Positions 16,680-24,629 of a stretch of DNA of 64,000 nucleotides are shown here, piece by piece (position 1 is the first letter of the stretch; the number at the start of each line of letters is the position of its first letter). This DNA is from Ewingella americana ATCC 33852 (GTDB lineage: Bacteria; Pseudomonadota; Gammaproteobacteria; Enterobacterales; Enterobacteriaceae). The position numbers and the translations under genes were made by a program. Location of the stretch: positions 1-64,000 of the forward strand of contig NZ_JMPJ01000026.1 in the NCBI RefSeq assembly GCF_000735345.1, given 5' to 3'. The notes under the pieces were generated by a model. The model saw only the letters and a program-made list of their open reading frames with translations. It was not told where the DNA came from and did not search any database.

Positions 16680-16696
16680 ATGAAGGAAACATTAAG
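16680..16696 (-). promoter_or_regulatory. PmrA-box-like direct repeat
   Basis: On the minus strand the sequence is CTTAAT-N5-CTTCAT, one mismatch from the PmrA (BasR) consensus YTTAAK-N5-YTTAAK. It lies upstream of the 31-codon gene. Suggestive only; such short motifs also arise by chance. Confidence 0.3.
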
Positions 16697-16768
16697 ACGC
16701 GCTTAAAAGCCGAAATAATAGGCAGCGGCGGTGAGAGGCAGATCGCAGTTGATTGAAAAGAGGAAAGT

Positions 16769-16800
16769 AACGATGCCTTTGTCATAAAAAAGGCATCGTT
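16769..16800. terminator. Hairpin directly after crcB
   Basis: Perfect 12-bp stem aacgatgccttt / aaaggcatcgtt with an 8-nt loop, 11 bp past the crcB stop. No clear T-run follows on the minus strand, so it may stabilise the 3' end or terminate weakly. Confidence 0.5.
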
Positions 16801-16811
16801 GAAAGATAGGA

Positions 16812-17195
16812 TCAGTGCGCGTTGTACCAGCTGACGACCATAAAGCCCAGCAGGGTGAGGGCGAGGGAGCCAAACAGGTTCAAGGAGATGTTGAGTATCG
16901 CGTCGCCGAAACGCCCGGCTTGCAGCATGTACACCACTTCCAGCGAGAAGGTGGAGAAGGTGGTAAAACCGCCGCAGAAACCGGTGGTGATCACTGCTTT
17001 AAGCACCGGGTCTACGTTGCTCATCCGGCCAAAAATCGCGATGGCGAAGCCAATCACAAAGGCACCAATCAGGTTGACGGCCAGCGTGCCGAGGGGAATG
17101 GTCGGCGAAATGCTGTTCATCTTCAACCCGAGATACCAGCGCGCCGCGCTGCCGACACCGCCTGCGATGAGGACTGCAAGGAAAGTACTAAACAT
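16812..17195 (-). CDS. crcB: Fluoride ion channel CrcB/Fluc
   Basis: A 127-residue inner-membrane protein with four helices. It forms a dual-topology dimer that lets fluoride out of the cell. Conserved features are GGVGSAARWYLG in helix 1, GTLAVNLIGAFVIG in helix 2, and the GFCGGFTTFSTFSLE segment in helix 3 that carries the pore phenylalanines and the central Na+-binding turn. Length is typical. The leader contains a fluoride riboswitch, which confirms the assignment and predicts expression when fluoride accumulates. Confidence 0.96.
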   Translation of the reverse strand: MFSTFLAVLIAGGVGSAARWYLGLKMNSISPTIPLGTLAVNLIGAFVIGFAIAIFGRMSNVDPVLKAVITTGFCGGFTTFSTFSLEVVYMLQAGRFGDAILNISLNLFGSLALTLLGFMVVSWYNAH

Positions 17196-17264
17196 GGAAA
17201 ACCTTTATAAACAGGTGGAATTCAGAAAGGTCCGGGCACGACGCTACGAACCTCTCGCGAGATT

Positions 17265-17318
17265 GCGTAGACATCATTAGCCCGTAAAGGCGGTTTCGGA
17301 GGAATGTCATCTCCATCG
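17265..17318 (-). promoter_or_regulatory. Fluoride riboswitch (crcB motif)
   Basis: On the minus strand the aptamer reads GATGGAGATGACATTCCTCC, then GAAACCGCC, then GGGCTAATGATGTCTACG: the expected P1/loop, pseudoknot and P3 blocks of the crcB RNA. It lies in the leader of crcB about 70 nt before its ATG. Fluoride binding should turn crcB on. Confidence 0.92.
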
Positions 17319-17397
17319 TTTGCCGCACAATTTTACACCGCAGACCAAAATTTTGTAGCGCTTTGTTGAAAGACGCTGAGAACAATAAGGAAACACA

Positions 17398-17832
17398 ATG
17401 TTAATACGTGATGCACTTGCCGCCGATGCCCCGATTGTTACCCAACTGCTGGCTGACTTGGATTATCCCAATGATCCCCAAGACGTGGCGACCCGAATCG
17501 TCAGCATGGCGAACAATCCGGACAGCCGCCTGCTGCTGGCGGAAGAGCAGGGCACGGTGGTCGGCTTCATCTCGCTGCACTTTATCCCGCAGATTGCGCT
17601 GGCCGGGGAGTTTTGCCGCATCAGCTACCTGTGTGTCAGTGACGCAAGCCGCGGTGGCGGCATTGGTCAGAAGCTGGTGGATGAGGCCGAACGCCTGTCT
17701 ATCGAGCGCGGCTGTGACCGGATGGAAGTGCATAGCCACAACCGCCGCATTCGCGCGCATCAGTTTTATGCCCGCGCTGAATATGAAGAATCGCCGAAGT
17801 ATCTGATCAAAAAATTCCCAACCCGCGCTTAA
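17398..17832 (+). CDS. GNAT-family N-acetyltransferase
   Basis: A 144-residue single-domain acetyltransferase. Beta-4/beta-5 and the acetyl-CoA loop are seen as RISYLCVSDASRGGGIGQKLVDEAE, and the C-terminal part as MEVHSHNRRIRAHQFYARAEYEESPKYLIKKF, typical of small-molecule GNATs. Substrate unknown. Ribosome-binding site aagga precedes ATG 17398. The gene diverges from crcB and its 3' end overlaps the convergent MocR gene by 4 bp. Confidence 0.85.
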   Translation: MLIRDALAADAPIVTQLLADLDYPNDPQDVATRIVSMANNPDSRLLLAEEQGTVVGFISLHFIPQIALAGEFCRISYLCVSDASRGGGIGQKLVDEAERLSIERGCDRMEVHSHNRRIRAHQFYARAEYEESPKYLIKKFPTRA

Positions 17833-19172
17833 CCCAGCGCCAGCAGGATGGCGTCGGCAATGATATCCACCTGCTCTGGTTTTAGCTGAGAAGTGCTGAT
17901 GCGGATAAACTGCCCCGGCCCGATGCGGCTGCGCTCGCCGGGCAGCACCGCAATCCCCCGCGCCGCCAGTGTGACCAGAGCAAACTGCTCCGAAGGAACC
18001 GGGATCCACATCGCCAGCCCGTCGCGGTGTGGAATATGCACGCCGCGCAGTTGCAGCGCGTCCGACATGGCTTTGCGCCGCTGGGCATAAACCGCTTTGG
18101 CGTGCGCAATCCCCTGCTGGGTCTTCTCATCCTTAATCAGATATGCCAGAGCCTGCTGCAAAATGCGGCTCGACCAGCCCGCGCCGAAATTACGGAATGA
18201 AATCACCTGTTTGATCAGCTCACGTGAGCCGGAAAGCACCGCCAGACGCAGGTCTGGCCCGTAGGCTTTGGAGTAGGAACGCACGTGCACCGTTCGCTTT
18301 GGCAGCACGCTGCCCATGCTCAGAGGCGCGGCGTGAGAAAGCTGGCCGATGCCGTCATCTTCCACAATCAGCGCATTACTCTCGGCCAATAGCGCCGCCA
18401 GTTCGGAGAAACGCTCGGCGTTCATCACGTGGCCGCAGTGCGAATGGGTGCTTGGCTGATAGATAAAGGCTGACGGATTTTTGGCGAGCGCCGCCTGAAG
18501 TGACTCGGGGATTGGCCCGAACTCATCACATTTTACCGGCAGAACCTGCGCATTAAGGTTATCGAGCATATCCAGCAGACGGCTGGCGGTCGGGTCTTCA
18601 ATGGCCACCACCGAGCCTTGCATCAGCAGGGTTTGCAGCGTCAGGTTCATGGCGTCAAAGCCGCCGTCGGTCGCCATAAAGGCTTCGGCGGCATAGGGCC
18701 AGTCGGATTGAACCGCCGCCAGCAGGGCCGGGGAGATGGCTTCGCGGTGATAACTATTGAGATTTTCCGCCGCCATGCCCGACAGTAGGGCTTCGCGCAG
18801 GTCGGGCAGTAATTGCGGGTCTGGCGCTGACAGCGTCAGGTCGGCGCTGATGTGCTCGCCAAAGTTGCCGATTTTTTCAAAACGCGCCGGGCGAGGGGAG
18901 AGGGTGTCACCACAGACCCAGACGCCGTTGCGTCCGCGCCCGGCGATCACTTTCTGCCGACGCAGCTGGCCCCACGCGGCGGAAACCGTCGCCGGGCTAA
19001 CCCCTAATGACTGCGCCAGCTCGCGAACTGCGGGCAAATGGGTGCCGATTTCAATCACGCCGGAACGAATCATCGCCGCCGTCTCCAGCGCAATGCCGCG
19101 CATCGACCTGTCCTGCAAATGCCCTGCGAACCACTCTGCATCCAGCGCTTTTACCAACGGATTATCAGCCAT
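17829..19172 (-). CDS. MocR-type regulator (GntR HTH fused to aminotransferase domain)
   Basis: A 447-residue PLP-dependent regulator. Residues 20-85 are a GntR winged helix (MIRSGVIEIGTHLPAVRELAQ, LGVSPATVSAAWGQLRR); the rest is a fold-type I aminotransferase-like domain with the PLP lysine in HVRSYSKAYGPDLR and the aspartate in NALIVEDDGIGQL. MocR proteins sense PLP or amino-acid-like ligands and usually control a divergent gene. ATG 19172 is preferred over an in-frame TTG at 19196 because it follows aaaagg. The divergent neighbour, a Pht5-like gene 170 bp away, is the likeliest target. Ligand unknown. Confidence 0.88.
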   Translation of the reverse strand: MADNPLVKALDAEWFAGHLQDRSMRGIALETAAMIRSGVIEIGTHLPAVRELAQSLGVSPATVSAAWGQLRRQKVIAGRGRNGVWVCGDTLSPRPARFEKIGNFGEHISADLTLSAPDPQLLPDLREALLSGMAAENLNSYHREAISPALLAAVQSDWPYAAEAFMATDGGFDAMNLTLQTLLMQGSVVAIEDPTASRLLDMLDNLNAQVLPVKCDEFGPIPESLQAALAKNPSAFIYQPSTHSHCGHVMNAERFSELAALLAESNALIVEDDGIGQLSHAAPLSMGSVLPKRTVHVRSYSKAYGPDLRLAVLSGSRELIKQVISFRNFGAGWSSRILQQALAYLIKDEKTQQGIAHAKAVYAQRRKAMSDALQLRGVHIPHRDGLAMWIPVPSEQFALVTLAARGIAVLPGERSRIGPGQFIRISTSQLKPEQVDIIADAILLALG

Positions 19173-19342
19173 TTTTTGCCTTTTGTTCAGTAACAAAGAT
19201 TCTATTGTACATATTTATTTATGCTATTAGTATCAAACTTAGCCAGTTGAGGCGATAAAAACAGCACTTTGTTGGCAATCTGTTCGCCATTGGTCAAAAG
19301 AACTTAGCAAACCGAATTTTGCACACCTAGAAGGGGAATCTC
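19173..19342. promoter_or_regulatory. Divergent promoter region of the MocR gene and the Pht5-like gene
   Basis: An AT-rich spacer between divergent genes. A ttgtac/tatt-rich stretch near 19205-19235 could hold overlapping promoters and the MocR operator, but no clear direct repeat could be assigned. Confidence 0.3.
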
Positions 19343-20299
19343 GTGGCGTTGACCATCAGACTGGCTGTTCGTGACTGGGATTATTTTACGCCGCTGGCCT
19401 TGGGCGATATCAAACCAGAAGGTTTTAACCTAGAAATTGACCGCGTGGGCACGCTGGTGGATGACCTAGCCACCAGCCCCGACTACGAGGCCGGAGAAGT
19501 CTCCTTTAGCCGTTATGCCCAAGGGCGCGCGCGCGGCGAGCAGGATCTGCTGGGCATTCCACACTTCCTTATGCGCGGATTCCGCCAGCGCTGCATTATT
19601 ACGCGTCAAGACAGCCCGCTGACCGAACTCTCCCAGTTAAAGGGCAAGCGCATCGGCCTGACGGGTTGGCAAGATTCAGGGAATACTTGGACGCGCACGG
19701 TTTTGGCGCTGGAAGGGGTGCAGATTGAGGATGCGCGCTGGTACGTGGGCCGCCTGACCGAGCAGCACCCGATTGTTGACCGTCTGGCAGGCTTTGGCCA
19801 GCCGGGGCGGATTGAAGCCGTCCCCGAAGAGCGCCCGATGATGGAGCTGCTGCAAGAGGGTTGGCTCGACGCGGTGTTTACGCCATTTATGCCTGAAGGC
19901 TTCTTCAAACCGGATTCCGGCTTCCGCCAGTTCCAGCCTGATTTCCGTCAGGCCGAGTTGGATTATTTTAATCAAGTGGGTTACGTGCCGGGCATTCATC
20001 TGCTGGCGATTAAACCGGCGCTGGCCGCCGAGCACCCTTGGCTACCGCAGGCGTTGAGCGACATTATTGAACGTTCTTACCACATTTGGATGGAGAAGCG
20101 CGCCAAATATGCCGATACCACACCGTGGCTGCTGGATGACCTGCGCCGCACGGTGGTGGACCTGCCCGCTGACTGGAATGCCAACGGTTACGCCGCCAAT
20201 GAGCAGATGATTAATGATTTTGGCGCAGAGCTGCACCGGCAAAATTTGACCGCGCAGCGCCTGACCGCCGCCGATCTTTTCCCGCATTTTGCCGGTTAA
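19343..20299 (+). CDS. Cytosolic Pht5 / 4,5-dihydroxyphthalate decarboxylase-like protein
   Basis: A 318-residue protein with a periplasmic-binding-protein-like fold but no signal peptide, as in the 4,5-dihydroxyphthalate decarboxylase (Pht5) and NMT1-like families. Family-like segments are the start LAVRDWDYFTPLALGDIKPEG, the EVSFSRYAQGRARGE segment and LKGKRIGLTGWQDSGNTW. Whether it is an enzyme or a ligand-binding protein is not known. Start GTG 19343 follows a strong ribosome-binding site, aagggga. It is divergent from a MocR regulator and 19 bp before ybeM, so the two are probably one transcript. The similarity judgement is from memory, not a search. Confidence 0.65.
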   Translation: MALTIRLAVRDWDYFTPLALGDIKPEGFNLEIDRVGTLVDDLATSPDYEAGEVSFSRYAQGRARGEQDLLGIPHFLMRGFRQRCIITRQDSPLTELSQLKGKRIGLTGWQDSGNTWTRTVLALEGVQIEDARWYVGRLTEQHPIVDRLAGFGQPGRIEAVPEERPMMELLQEGWLDAVFTPFMPEGFFKPDSGFRQFQPDFRQAELDYFNQVGYVPGIHLLAIKPALAAEHPWLPQALSDIIERSYHIWMEKRAKYADTTPWLLDDLRRTVVDLPADWNANGYAANEQMINDFGAELHRQNLTAQRLTAADLFPHFAG

Positions 20300-20318
20300 T
20301 CAAGATTAAGGAGTGATG

Positions 20319-21119
20319 ATGAAAGTTGCATTAGGCCAGTTCGCCGTCGCCAAAGAGTGGCAGACCAACGTTGAAACCTGTCTGTCACTGATGAAGAAGT
20401 CAGAGCAGGCCGGTGTGGATCTGCTGGTGCTGCCAGAAGGCATTCTGGCCCGCGACATCACTGACCCCGATTTAGTGCTGAAGGCCGCGCAGCCGCTGGA
20501 CGGGCCATTTGTTAGCCAGCTGCTGGCCGCCAGTGTCGGTAGCCAAATGACCACCATGATGAGCGTGCACACCCCTACGCCAGATGGCCGGGCGTGGAAC
20601 GTGCTCATCTCTCTTCGCGACGGCAAGATCATTTCTGAATACCGCAAGCTGCATCTGTATGACGCCTTTTCCACTCAGGAATCGAAGAACGTCACGCCGG
20701 GCAAAGATATTCCGCCACTGGTGGAAGTCGCGGGCTTTAAAGTTGGCCTGATGACCTGCTACGACGTGCGTTTCCCTGAACTCGCCCGTCGTTTGGTGCT
20801 CGACGGCGCGGACGCGCTGGTTCTGCCCGCCGCGTGGGTGAAAGGGCCACTGAAGGAGATGCATTGGGAAGTGTTGGTCACCGCCCGCGCGCTGGAAAAC
20901 ACCACTTACGTGGTGGCGGTGGGCGAGTGCGGCGAGCGTAACATCGGCAACAGCATGGTGGTTGACCCGCTTGGCGTGGCCATTGCCCGCGCCGCTGAAG
21001 CCCCGGCGCTGGTGTTTGCCGAGCTGGATAAAGCCCGTTTAGAGCACGCCCGTAAAGTGCTGCCGGTACTGGATAACCGCCGTTTTGATATTCCCCAGTT
21101 ACGCAGCGACAAGTTTTAA
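20319..21119 (+). CDS. ybeM: Nitrilase-superfamily amidase YbeM (deaminated glutathione amidase type)
   Basis: A 266-residue carbon-nitrogen hydrolase with the full Glu-Lys-Cys triad: Glu in VLPEGILA, Lys in YRKLHLYDAF and Cys in LMTCYDVRFPE. YbeM and eukaryotic Nit1 hydrolyse deaminated glutathione, a side product of transaminases, so this is a metabolite-repair enzyme. In E. coli K-12 the gene is frameshifted; here it is intact. ATG 20319 is chosen because aaggag sits 5 nt upstream; GTG 20313 and ATG 20316 are too close to it. It sits between the Pht5-like gene and an amino-acid ABC transporter. Confidence 0.88.
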   Translation: MKVALGQFAVAKEWQTNVETCLSLMKKSEQAGVDLLVLPEGILARDITDPDLVLKAAQPLDGPFVSQLLAASVGSQMTTMMSVHTPTPDGRAWNVLISLRDGKIISEYRKLHLYDAFSTQESKNVTPGKDIPPLVEVAGFKVGLMTCYDVRFPELARRLVLDGADALVLPAAWVKGPLKEMHWEVLVTARALENTTYVVAVGECGERNIGNSMVVDPLGVAIARAAEAPALVFAELDKARLEHARKVLPVLDNRRFDIPQLRSDKF

Positions 21120-21331
21120 ACCTGTTATTTAAGTGATCAGCAGTCCCCCTCGCGGCAGCCACGGTCCTCAACGTGCGCCGCAGGGTCAACAAGCGCGAAC
21201 CACACCAGGGAGCGCCGCATTACCCTTACTCGGTCAGCGCCTGACCCAGTGAGAAATAAAAAAATATCCTTACGGCGTTATCGACACCAGGGAAGGTGTT
21301 AACAATAAATCACTGATTTTGAAATTAATTG

Positions 21332-21349
21332 CACAACATTCACCACAAC
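21332..21349 (+). promoter_or_regulatory. GcvB-type sRNA target motif in the ABC transporter leader
   Basis: CACAACAT at 21332-21339 is an exact match to CACAACAY, the motif paired by the R1 seed of GcvB; a second C/A-rich run, CACCACAAC, follows. It lies about 30 nt before the start codon, where GcvB commonly represses amino-acid transporter mRNAs. GcvB itself is not in this window. Confidence 0.5.
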
Positions 21350-21370
21350 TTTTCGACAGAGGGCATTGCA

Positions 21371-22276
21371 ATGATGGCAAGAAAATTACGTCCGGCTACC
21401 GCACTGACGGCTGCACTACTTTCAATACTTTCGACCTCCGCTTTTGCTGCTGACAGCGTCGCTATTCCCGCGCAAACGGTTGATGCCGCGCTGCACGCCA
21501 AACTGCCAGCGGACATTCAAAAATCCGGGGTGATGACGTCGGTTAACAACGGCTCTTTCCCTCCTTATGAAATTGTGACTGGCAACAATACCCTCGACGG
21601 CGCGAGTTCCGACTTGGCCGACGCGCTGGCTGGCGTGCTGGGGGTGAAAATTGAACACGCCTCGGTCAGCGGCATGTCTGGCATTCTGAGCGGCATGGCC
21701 GCCGGGCGCTACCAGTTGGCGATGGGGCCGATTGGTGATTACCCGGACCGTCAGGCCAAAAACGATTTCATCGATTTCGTCAAAGAATACGTGGTGTTTG
21801 CGGTGCATAAAGGCAACCCGCAAAACATTAACTCGCTGGACGATACCTGTGGCAAACGCATTGCCGTGATGGCGGGCGGCTCGGCGGAGCAGGTGATCCG
21901 CAAGCAGTCTGACGTCTGCGTGAAAGCCGGTAAACCGGCGGTGACTATCCAGTCGTTTAGCGACCAGCCGACCTCGATTCTGGCCGTGCGCTCCAACCGT
22001 TCTGACGCCTTCTTCTCTTCGCAGGCGCCGTTGACCTATTTCGTCGACAAAGCCAGCGGCCAGTTGGAATTGGCAGGCAAAGGCAAATCTAACGGCTTTG
22101 GCGACATCTATCAGGGCACCTTGGTGCCGAAAGATTCGGCCATTCGTGACGTGATTTTGGCGGGCTACCAGAAGCTGTTCGACAACGGCACTTATGCCAT
22201 CATCATGAAAAAATGGGGTCTGCAAGACAACATGGTTGCAGCGCCGGGGATCAATCTGGCTAAGGCGCAACCTTAA
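21371..22276 (+). CDS. Polar amino-acid ABC transporter, periplasmic binding protein
   Basis: A 301-residue exported SBP_bac_3-type binding protein. Signal peptide residues 1-26 end at TSAFA-AD. The N-lobe shows VMTSVNNGSFPPYEIV, close to the ligand-contact region of ArtJ/HisJ/GlnH proteins, and the hinge regions MAMGPIGDYPDR-like and SILAVRSNRSDAFF follow. Two cysteines (DDTCGKR and SDVCVKAG) could form a disulfide. ATG 21371 is chosen for the signal peptide and the gaggg ribosome-binding site. The stop overlaps the permease ATG by one base. Ligand cannot be told from sequence; glutamine-, histidine- or opine-like compounds fit. Confidence 0.87.
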   Translation: MMARKLRPATALTAALLSILSTSAFAADSVAIPAQTVDAALHAKLPADIQKSGVMTSVNNGSFPPYEIVTGNNTLDGASSDLADALAGVLGVKIEHASVSGMSGILSGMAAGRYQLAMGPIGDYPDRQAKNDFIDFVKEYVVFAVHKGNPQNINSLDDTCGKRIAVMAGGSAEQVIRKQSDVCVKAGKPAVTIQSFSDQPTSILAVRSNRSDAFFSSQAPLTYFVDKASGQLELAGKGKSNGFGDIYQGTLVPKDSAIRDVILAGYQKLFDNGTYAIIMKKWGLQDNMVAAPGINLAKAQP

Positions 22277-23256
22277 TGACGGAAAAACCCTTTCGAGTTA
22301 AACCGCCGGATAGCCATGAAGCCAACAACCCGCGCCGCAACGTGGAGTTTGCTCATGCGCCGCGCAACTATGGCCGCTGGATCTCGTGGATTATCGTCAC
22401 GCTTATCGCCATTGACGTGGTGTGGAACGTGGCGCGCAATCCGAATTTCGAATGGCACGTGGTGGGGCAGTGGTTTACTGAAGGTACGGTAGTGAAGGGG
22501 CTGGGCGTGACGCTCGGCCTTACCGTGGTTTCAATGCTGCTTGGCGTGTTTATTGGCCTGATGCTGGCGATTGCTCGCCTGTCGCAAAGCCAGCTGCTGC
22601 GCCGTCTGTCCGGGCTGTACATCTGGTTTTTCCGCGGTACGCCGCTGCTGGTGCAACTGCTGTTCTGGTACAACATGTCGACGCTGTTCCCTCGGGTGGT
22701 GCTCGGCATTCCGTTTGGCCCAGAGTACATGAGTTGGAATACCAATGACTTGATCACCCCGCTGACCGCGGCGATCGCCGGTTTGGCGCTGAACGAAGCG
22801 GCCTATATGGCGGAGATTATTCGCGCTGGGTTGCTGTCGGTGGACAACGGTCAGGGGGAAACGGCACAGGCTTTTGGCATGAGCCGTGGTCGCGCGCTGC
22901 GCCGCATTATTATTCCGCAGGCGATGCGTTCGATTATCCCGCCAACCGGTAACCAGCTGATAAGCATGATTAAAGCCACTTCGCTGGTCAGCGTGATTGC
23001 CATGGGCGACCTGCTGTACTCGGTTCAAACCATTTATAACCGCACCTTTGAAGTGGTGCCGATGCTGATGGTAGCGGTGATTTGGTACTTGCTGATCACC
23101 TCAATACTCAACGTCGGTCAGTCGGCCATTGAGCGCTATTACGCGCGCGGCACCAGCCGTTCCGGCTCGGCCACCAAGCGGCGTCAGGTGTCTGGCGAAG
23201 AGAAAACCATTCCTATCGTCAATGCACCAAGCCAGACCCACAAGGAGGAGCGATGA
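22276..23256 (+). CDS. Polar amino-acid ABC transporter, permease
   Basis: A 326-residue inner-membrane permease of the HisMQ type. A soluble N-terminal tail of about 35 residues and one extra helix precede the conserved TM core, which starts VKGLGVTLGLTVVSML. The EAA loop that docks the ATPase reads RAGLLSVDNGQGETAQAFGMSRGRALRRIIIPQA. Only one permease gene is present, so it probably forms a homodimer. Start overlaps the preceding stop (TAATG), and the end overlaps the ATPase start (ATGA). Confidence 0.9.
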   Translation: MTEKPFRVKPPDSHEANNPRRNVEFAHAPRNYGRWISWIIVTLIAIDVVWNVARNPNFEWHVVGQWFTEGTVVKGLGVTLGLTVVSMLLGVFIGLMLAIARLSQSQLLRRLSGLYIWFFRGTPLLVQLLFWYNMSTLFPRVVLGIPFGPEYMSWNTNDLITPLTAAIAGLALNEAAYMAEIIRAGLLSVDNGQGETAQAFGMSRGRALRRIIIPQAMRSIIPPTGNQLISMIKATSLVSVIAMGDLLYSVQTIYNRTFEVVPMLMVAVIWYLLITSILNVGQSAIERYYARGTSRSGSATKRRQVSGEEKTIPIVNAPSQTHKEER

Positions 23257-24038
23257 GTCAGCAAACTTTAGAGAGCCAATCGCCACTGGTTGTCGCGCGA
23301 AACGTGCATAAAAGCTATGGCGATAACGAAGTGCTGAAAGGCATTGATCTGGATGTGAAACCGAGCGAAGTGGTGGTGATCCTTGGCCCGTCCGGCTCGG
23401 GGAAATCCACTTTCCTACGCTGCATCAACCATTTGGAAGATATCGATCGCGGTTCGATTATGGTCGGCGGCGAGCAGATTGGCTATGAGCTGCGCGGCGA
23501 GAAGCTGCACAAGCTGCCGGAAAAGGCCATTGCGCGCCAGCGTCGCGATATCGGCATGGTGTTCCAGCAGTTCAACCTCTACCCGCACATGACGGTTTTG
23601 CAGAATATTGTTGAAGCGCCAATCGGTGTGCATAAAGAGAGCCGACAGGACGCCGAGAAGTACGCCCGCGAGCTGCTGCAAAAGGTGGGGCTGAGTGACA
23701 AAGCCGATGCTTATCCGCGACACCTCTCCGGCGGGCAGCAGCAGCGTGTGGCGATTGCTCGCGCCTTGGCGGTGAAACCCAAGCTGATGCTGTTCGACGA
23801 GCCGACCTCGGCGCTGGACCCGGAGCTGGTGGGAGAAGTGCTCTCTACCATGCGCGACTTGGCCCAGCAGGGATTAACCATGATTGTGGTGACGCACGAA
23901 ATTGGCTTTGCCAAAGAGGCGGCGGATCGGGTGGTGTTTATGGATCGCGGCTACGTGGTGGAGCAGGGGTCTGCGCAGGAGGTGCTGGTCAATCCACAGC
24001 ATCCGCGCACTCAGGCTTTCCTCAGCCGGTTTATCTAG
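23253..24038 (+). CDS. Polar amino-acid ABC transporter, ATPase
   Basis: A 261-residue ABC ATPase of the GlnQ/HisP class. Walker A is [12 protein letters not shown], the Q-loop is MVFQQFNLYPHMTV, the signature is [15 protein letters not shown], Walker B is [14 protein letters not shown] and the H-loop is VVTHEIGFA, all intact. It completes the binding protein-permease-ATPase operon with overlapping start and stop codons, so the three are translationally coupled. Confidence 0.95.
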   Translation: MSQQTLESQSPLVVARNVHKSYGDNEVLKGIDLDVKPSEVVVILGPSGSGKSTFLRCINHLEDIDRGSIMVGGEQIGYELRGEKLHKLPEKAIARQRRDIGMVFQQFNLYPHMTVLQNIVEAPIGVHKESRQDAEKYARELLQKVGLSDKADAYPRHLSGGQQQRVAIARALAVKPKLMLFDEPTSALDPELVGEVLSTMRDLAQQGLTMIVVTHEIGFAKEAADRVVFMDRGYVVEQGSAQEVLVNPQHPRTQAFLSRFI

Positions 24039-24224
24039 TCAGCCCTTTGCTCAGCAAGCACAGCATGTGGATTTCTGTCTGAGCATTTCTGTTACATTTT
24101 TAGGTTGTATTTACACCCAGATTATTCGTAAATAACCTTAAATTGTTTGGGCTGTTCTGTCAGTTAAAAGCGCAACTAAACAGTTCAGATAAACAGTTTC
24201 GCAAACCGTGAAAAGAAGGTGTGT

Positions 24225-24422
24225 ATGGAAGGTTTAAGCATTACTAAATTGTTAGTTGTGGGTGTTCTGATCGTTCTGCTGTTCGGTACCAGCAAACTGC
24301 GCTCTTTGGGCGGAGATCTGGGCGCTGCGCTGCGTGGCTTCAAGAAAGCCATGAATGATGATCCAGCTCCTGCTGCCAAAACTGACGCACAGCCTGCTGA
24401 GCGCGTAGAACACAAAGACTGA
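24225..24422 (+). CDS. tatE: Twin-arginine translocase subunit TatE
   Basis: A 65-residue TatA paralogue with one N-terminal membrane helix ([20 protein letters not shown]), a hinge, then an amphipathic helix ([21 protein letters not shown]) and an acidic tail. It helps form the pore that exports folded proteins. Position next to lipA matches E. coli and separates it from the tatABC operon gene tatA. ATG 24225 is used since agaagg lies 5 nt before it; an in-frame GTG at 24219 overlaps that site. Confidence 0.93.
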   Translation: MEGLSITKLLVVGVLIVLLFGTSKLRSLGGDLGAALRGFKKAMNDDPAPAAKTDAQPAERVEHKD

Positions 24423-24495
24423 TTTGTGTGCGGGTTAACGCCCGCCGTTCTGCTGTTGTAGCTAGACACTTCGCGGCGTTTTAGTCGCCGCAAAT

Positions 24496-24530
24496 AAAAA
24501 ACGGCTGCTCGTGTGAGCAACCGTTTTTTG
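24496..24530 (+). terminator. Terminator after tatE, also able to serve lipA side
   Basis: Stem aaaaacggctgctc / gagcaaccgttttt (one mismatch) with a gtgt loop and a T-run on both strands. It lies between the convergent genes tatE and lipA. Confidence 0.88.
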
Positions 24531-24629
24531 TCATTTCTGTCACCTGAAAAGTAACAAAGTGTGACATCCACTGCTTTCCAGATTTAAGCTTGCGGCGCGT
24601 TAACTCAGGTCGCGGCGCCGCAATAGGGT

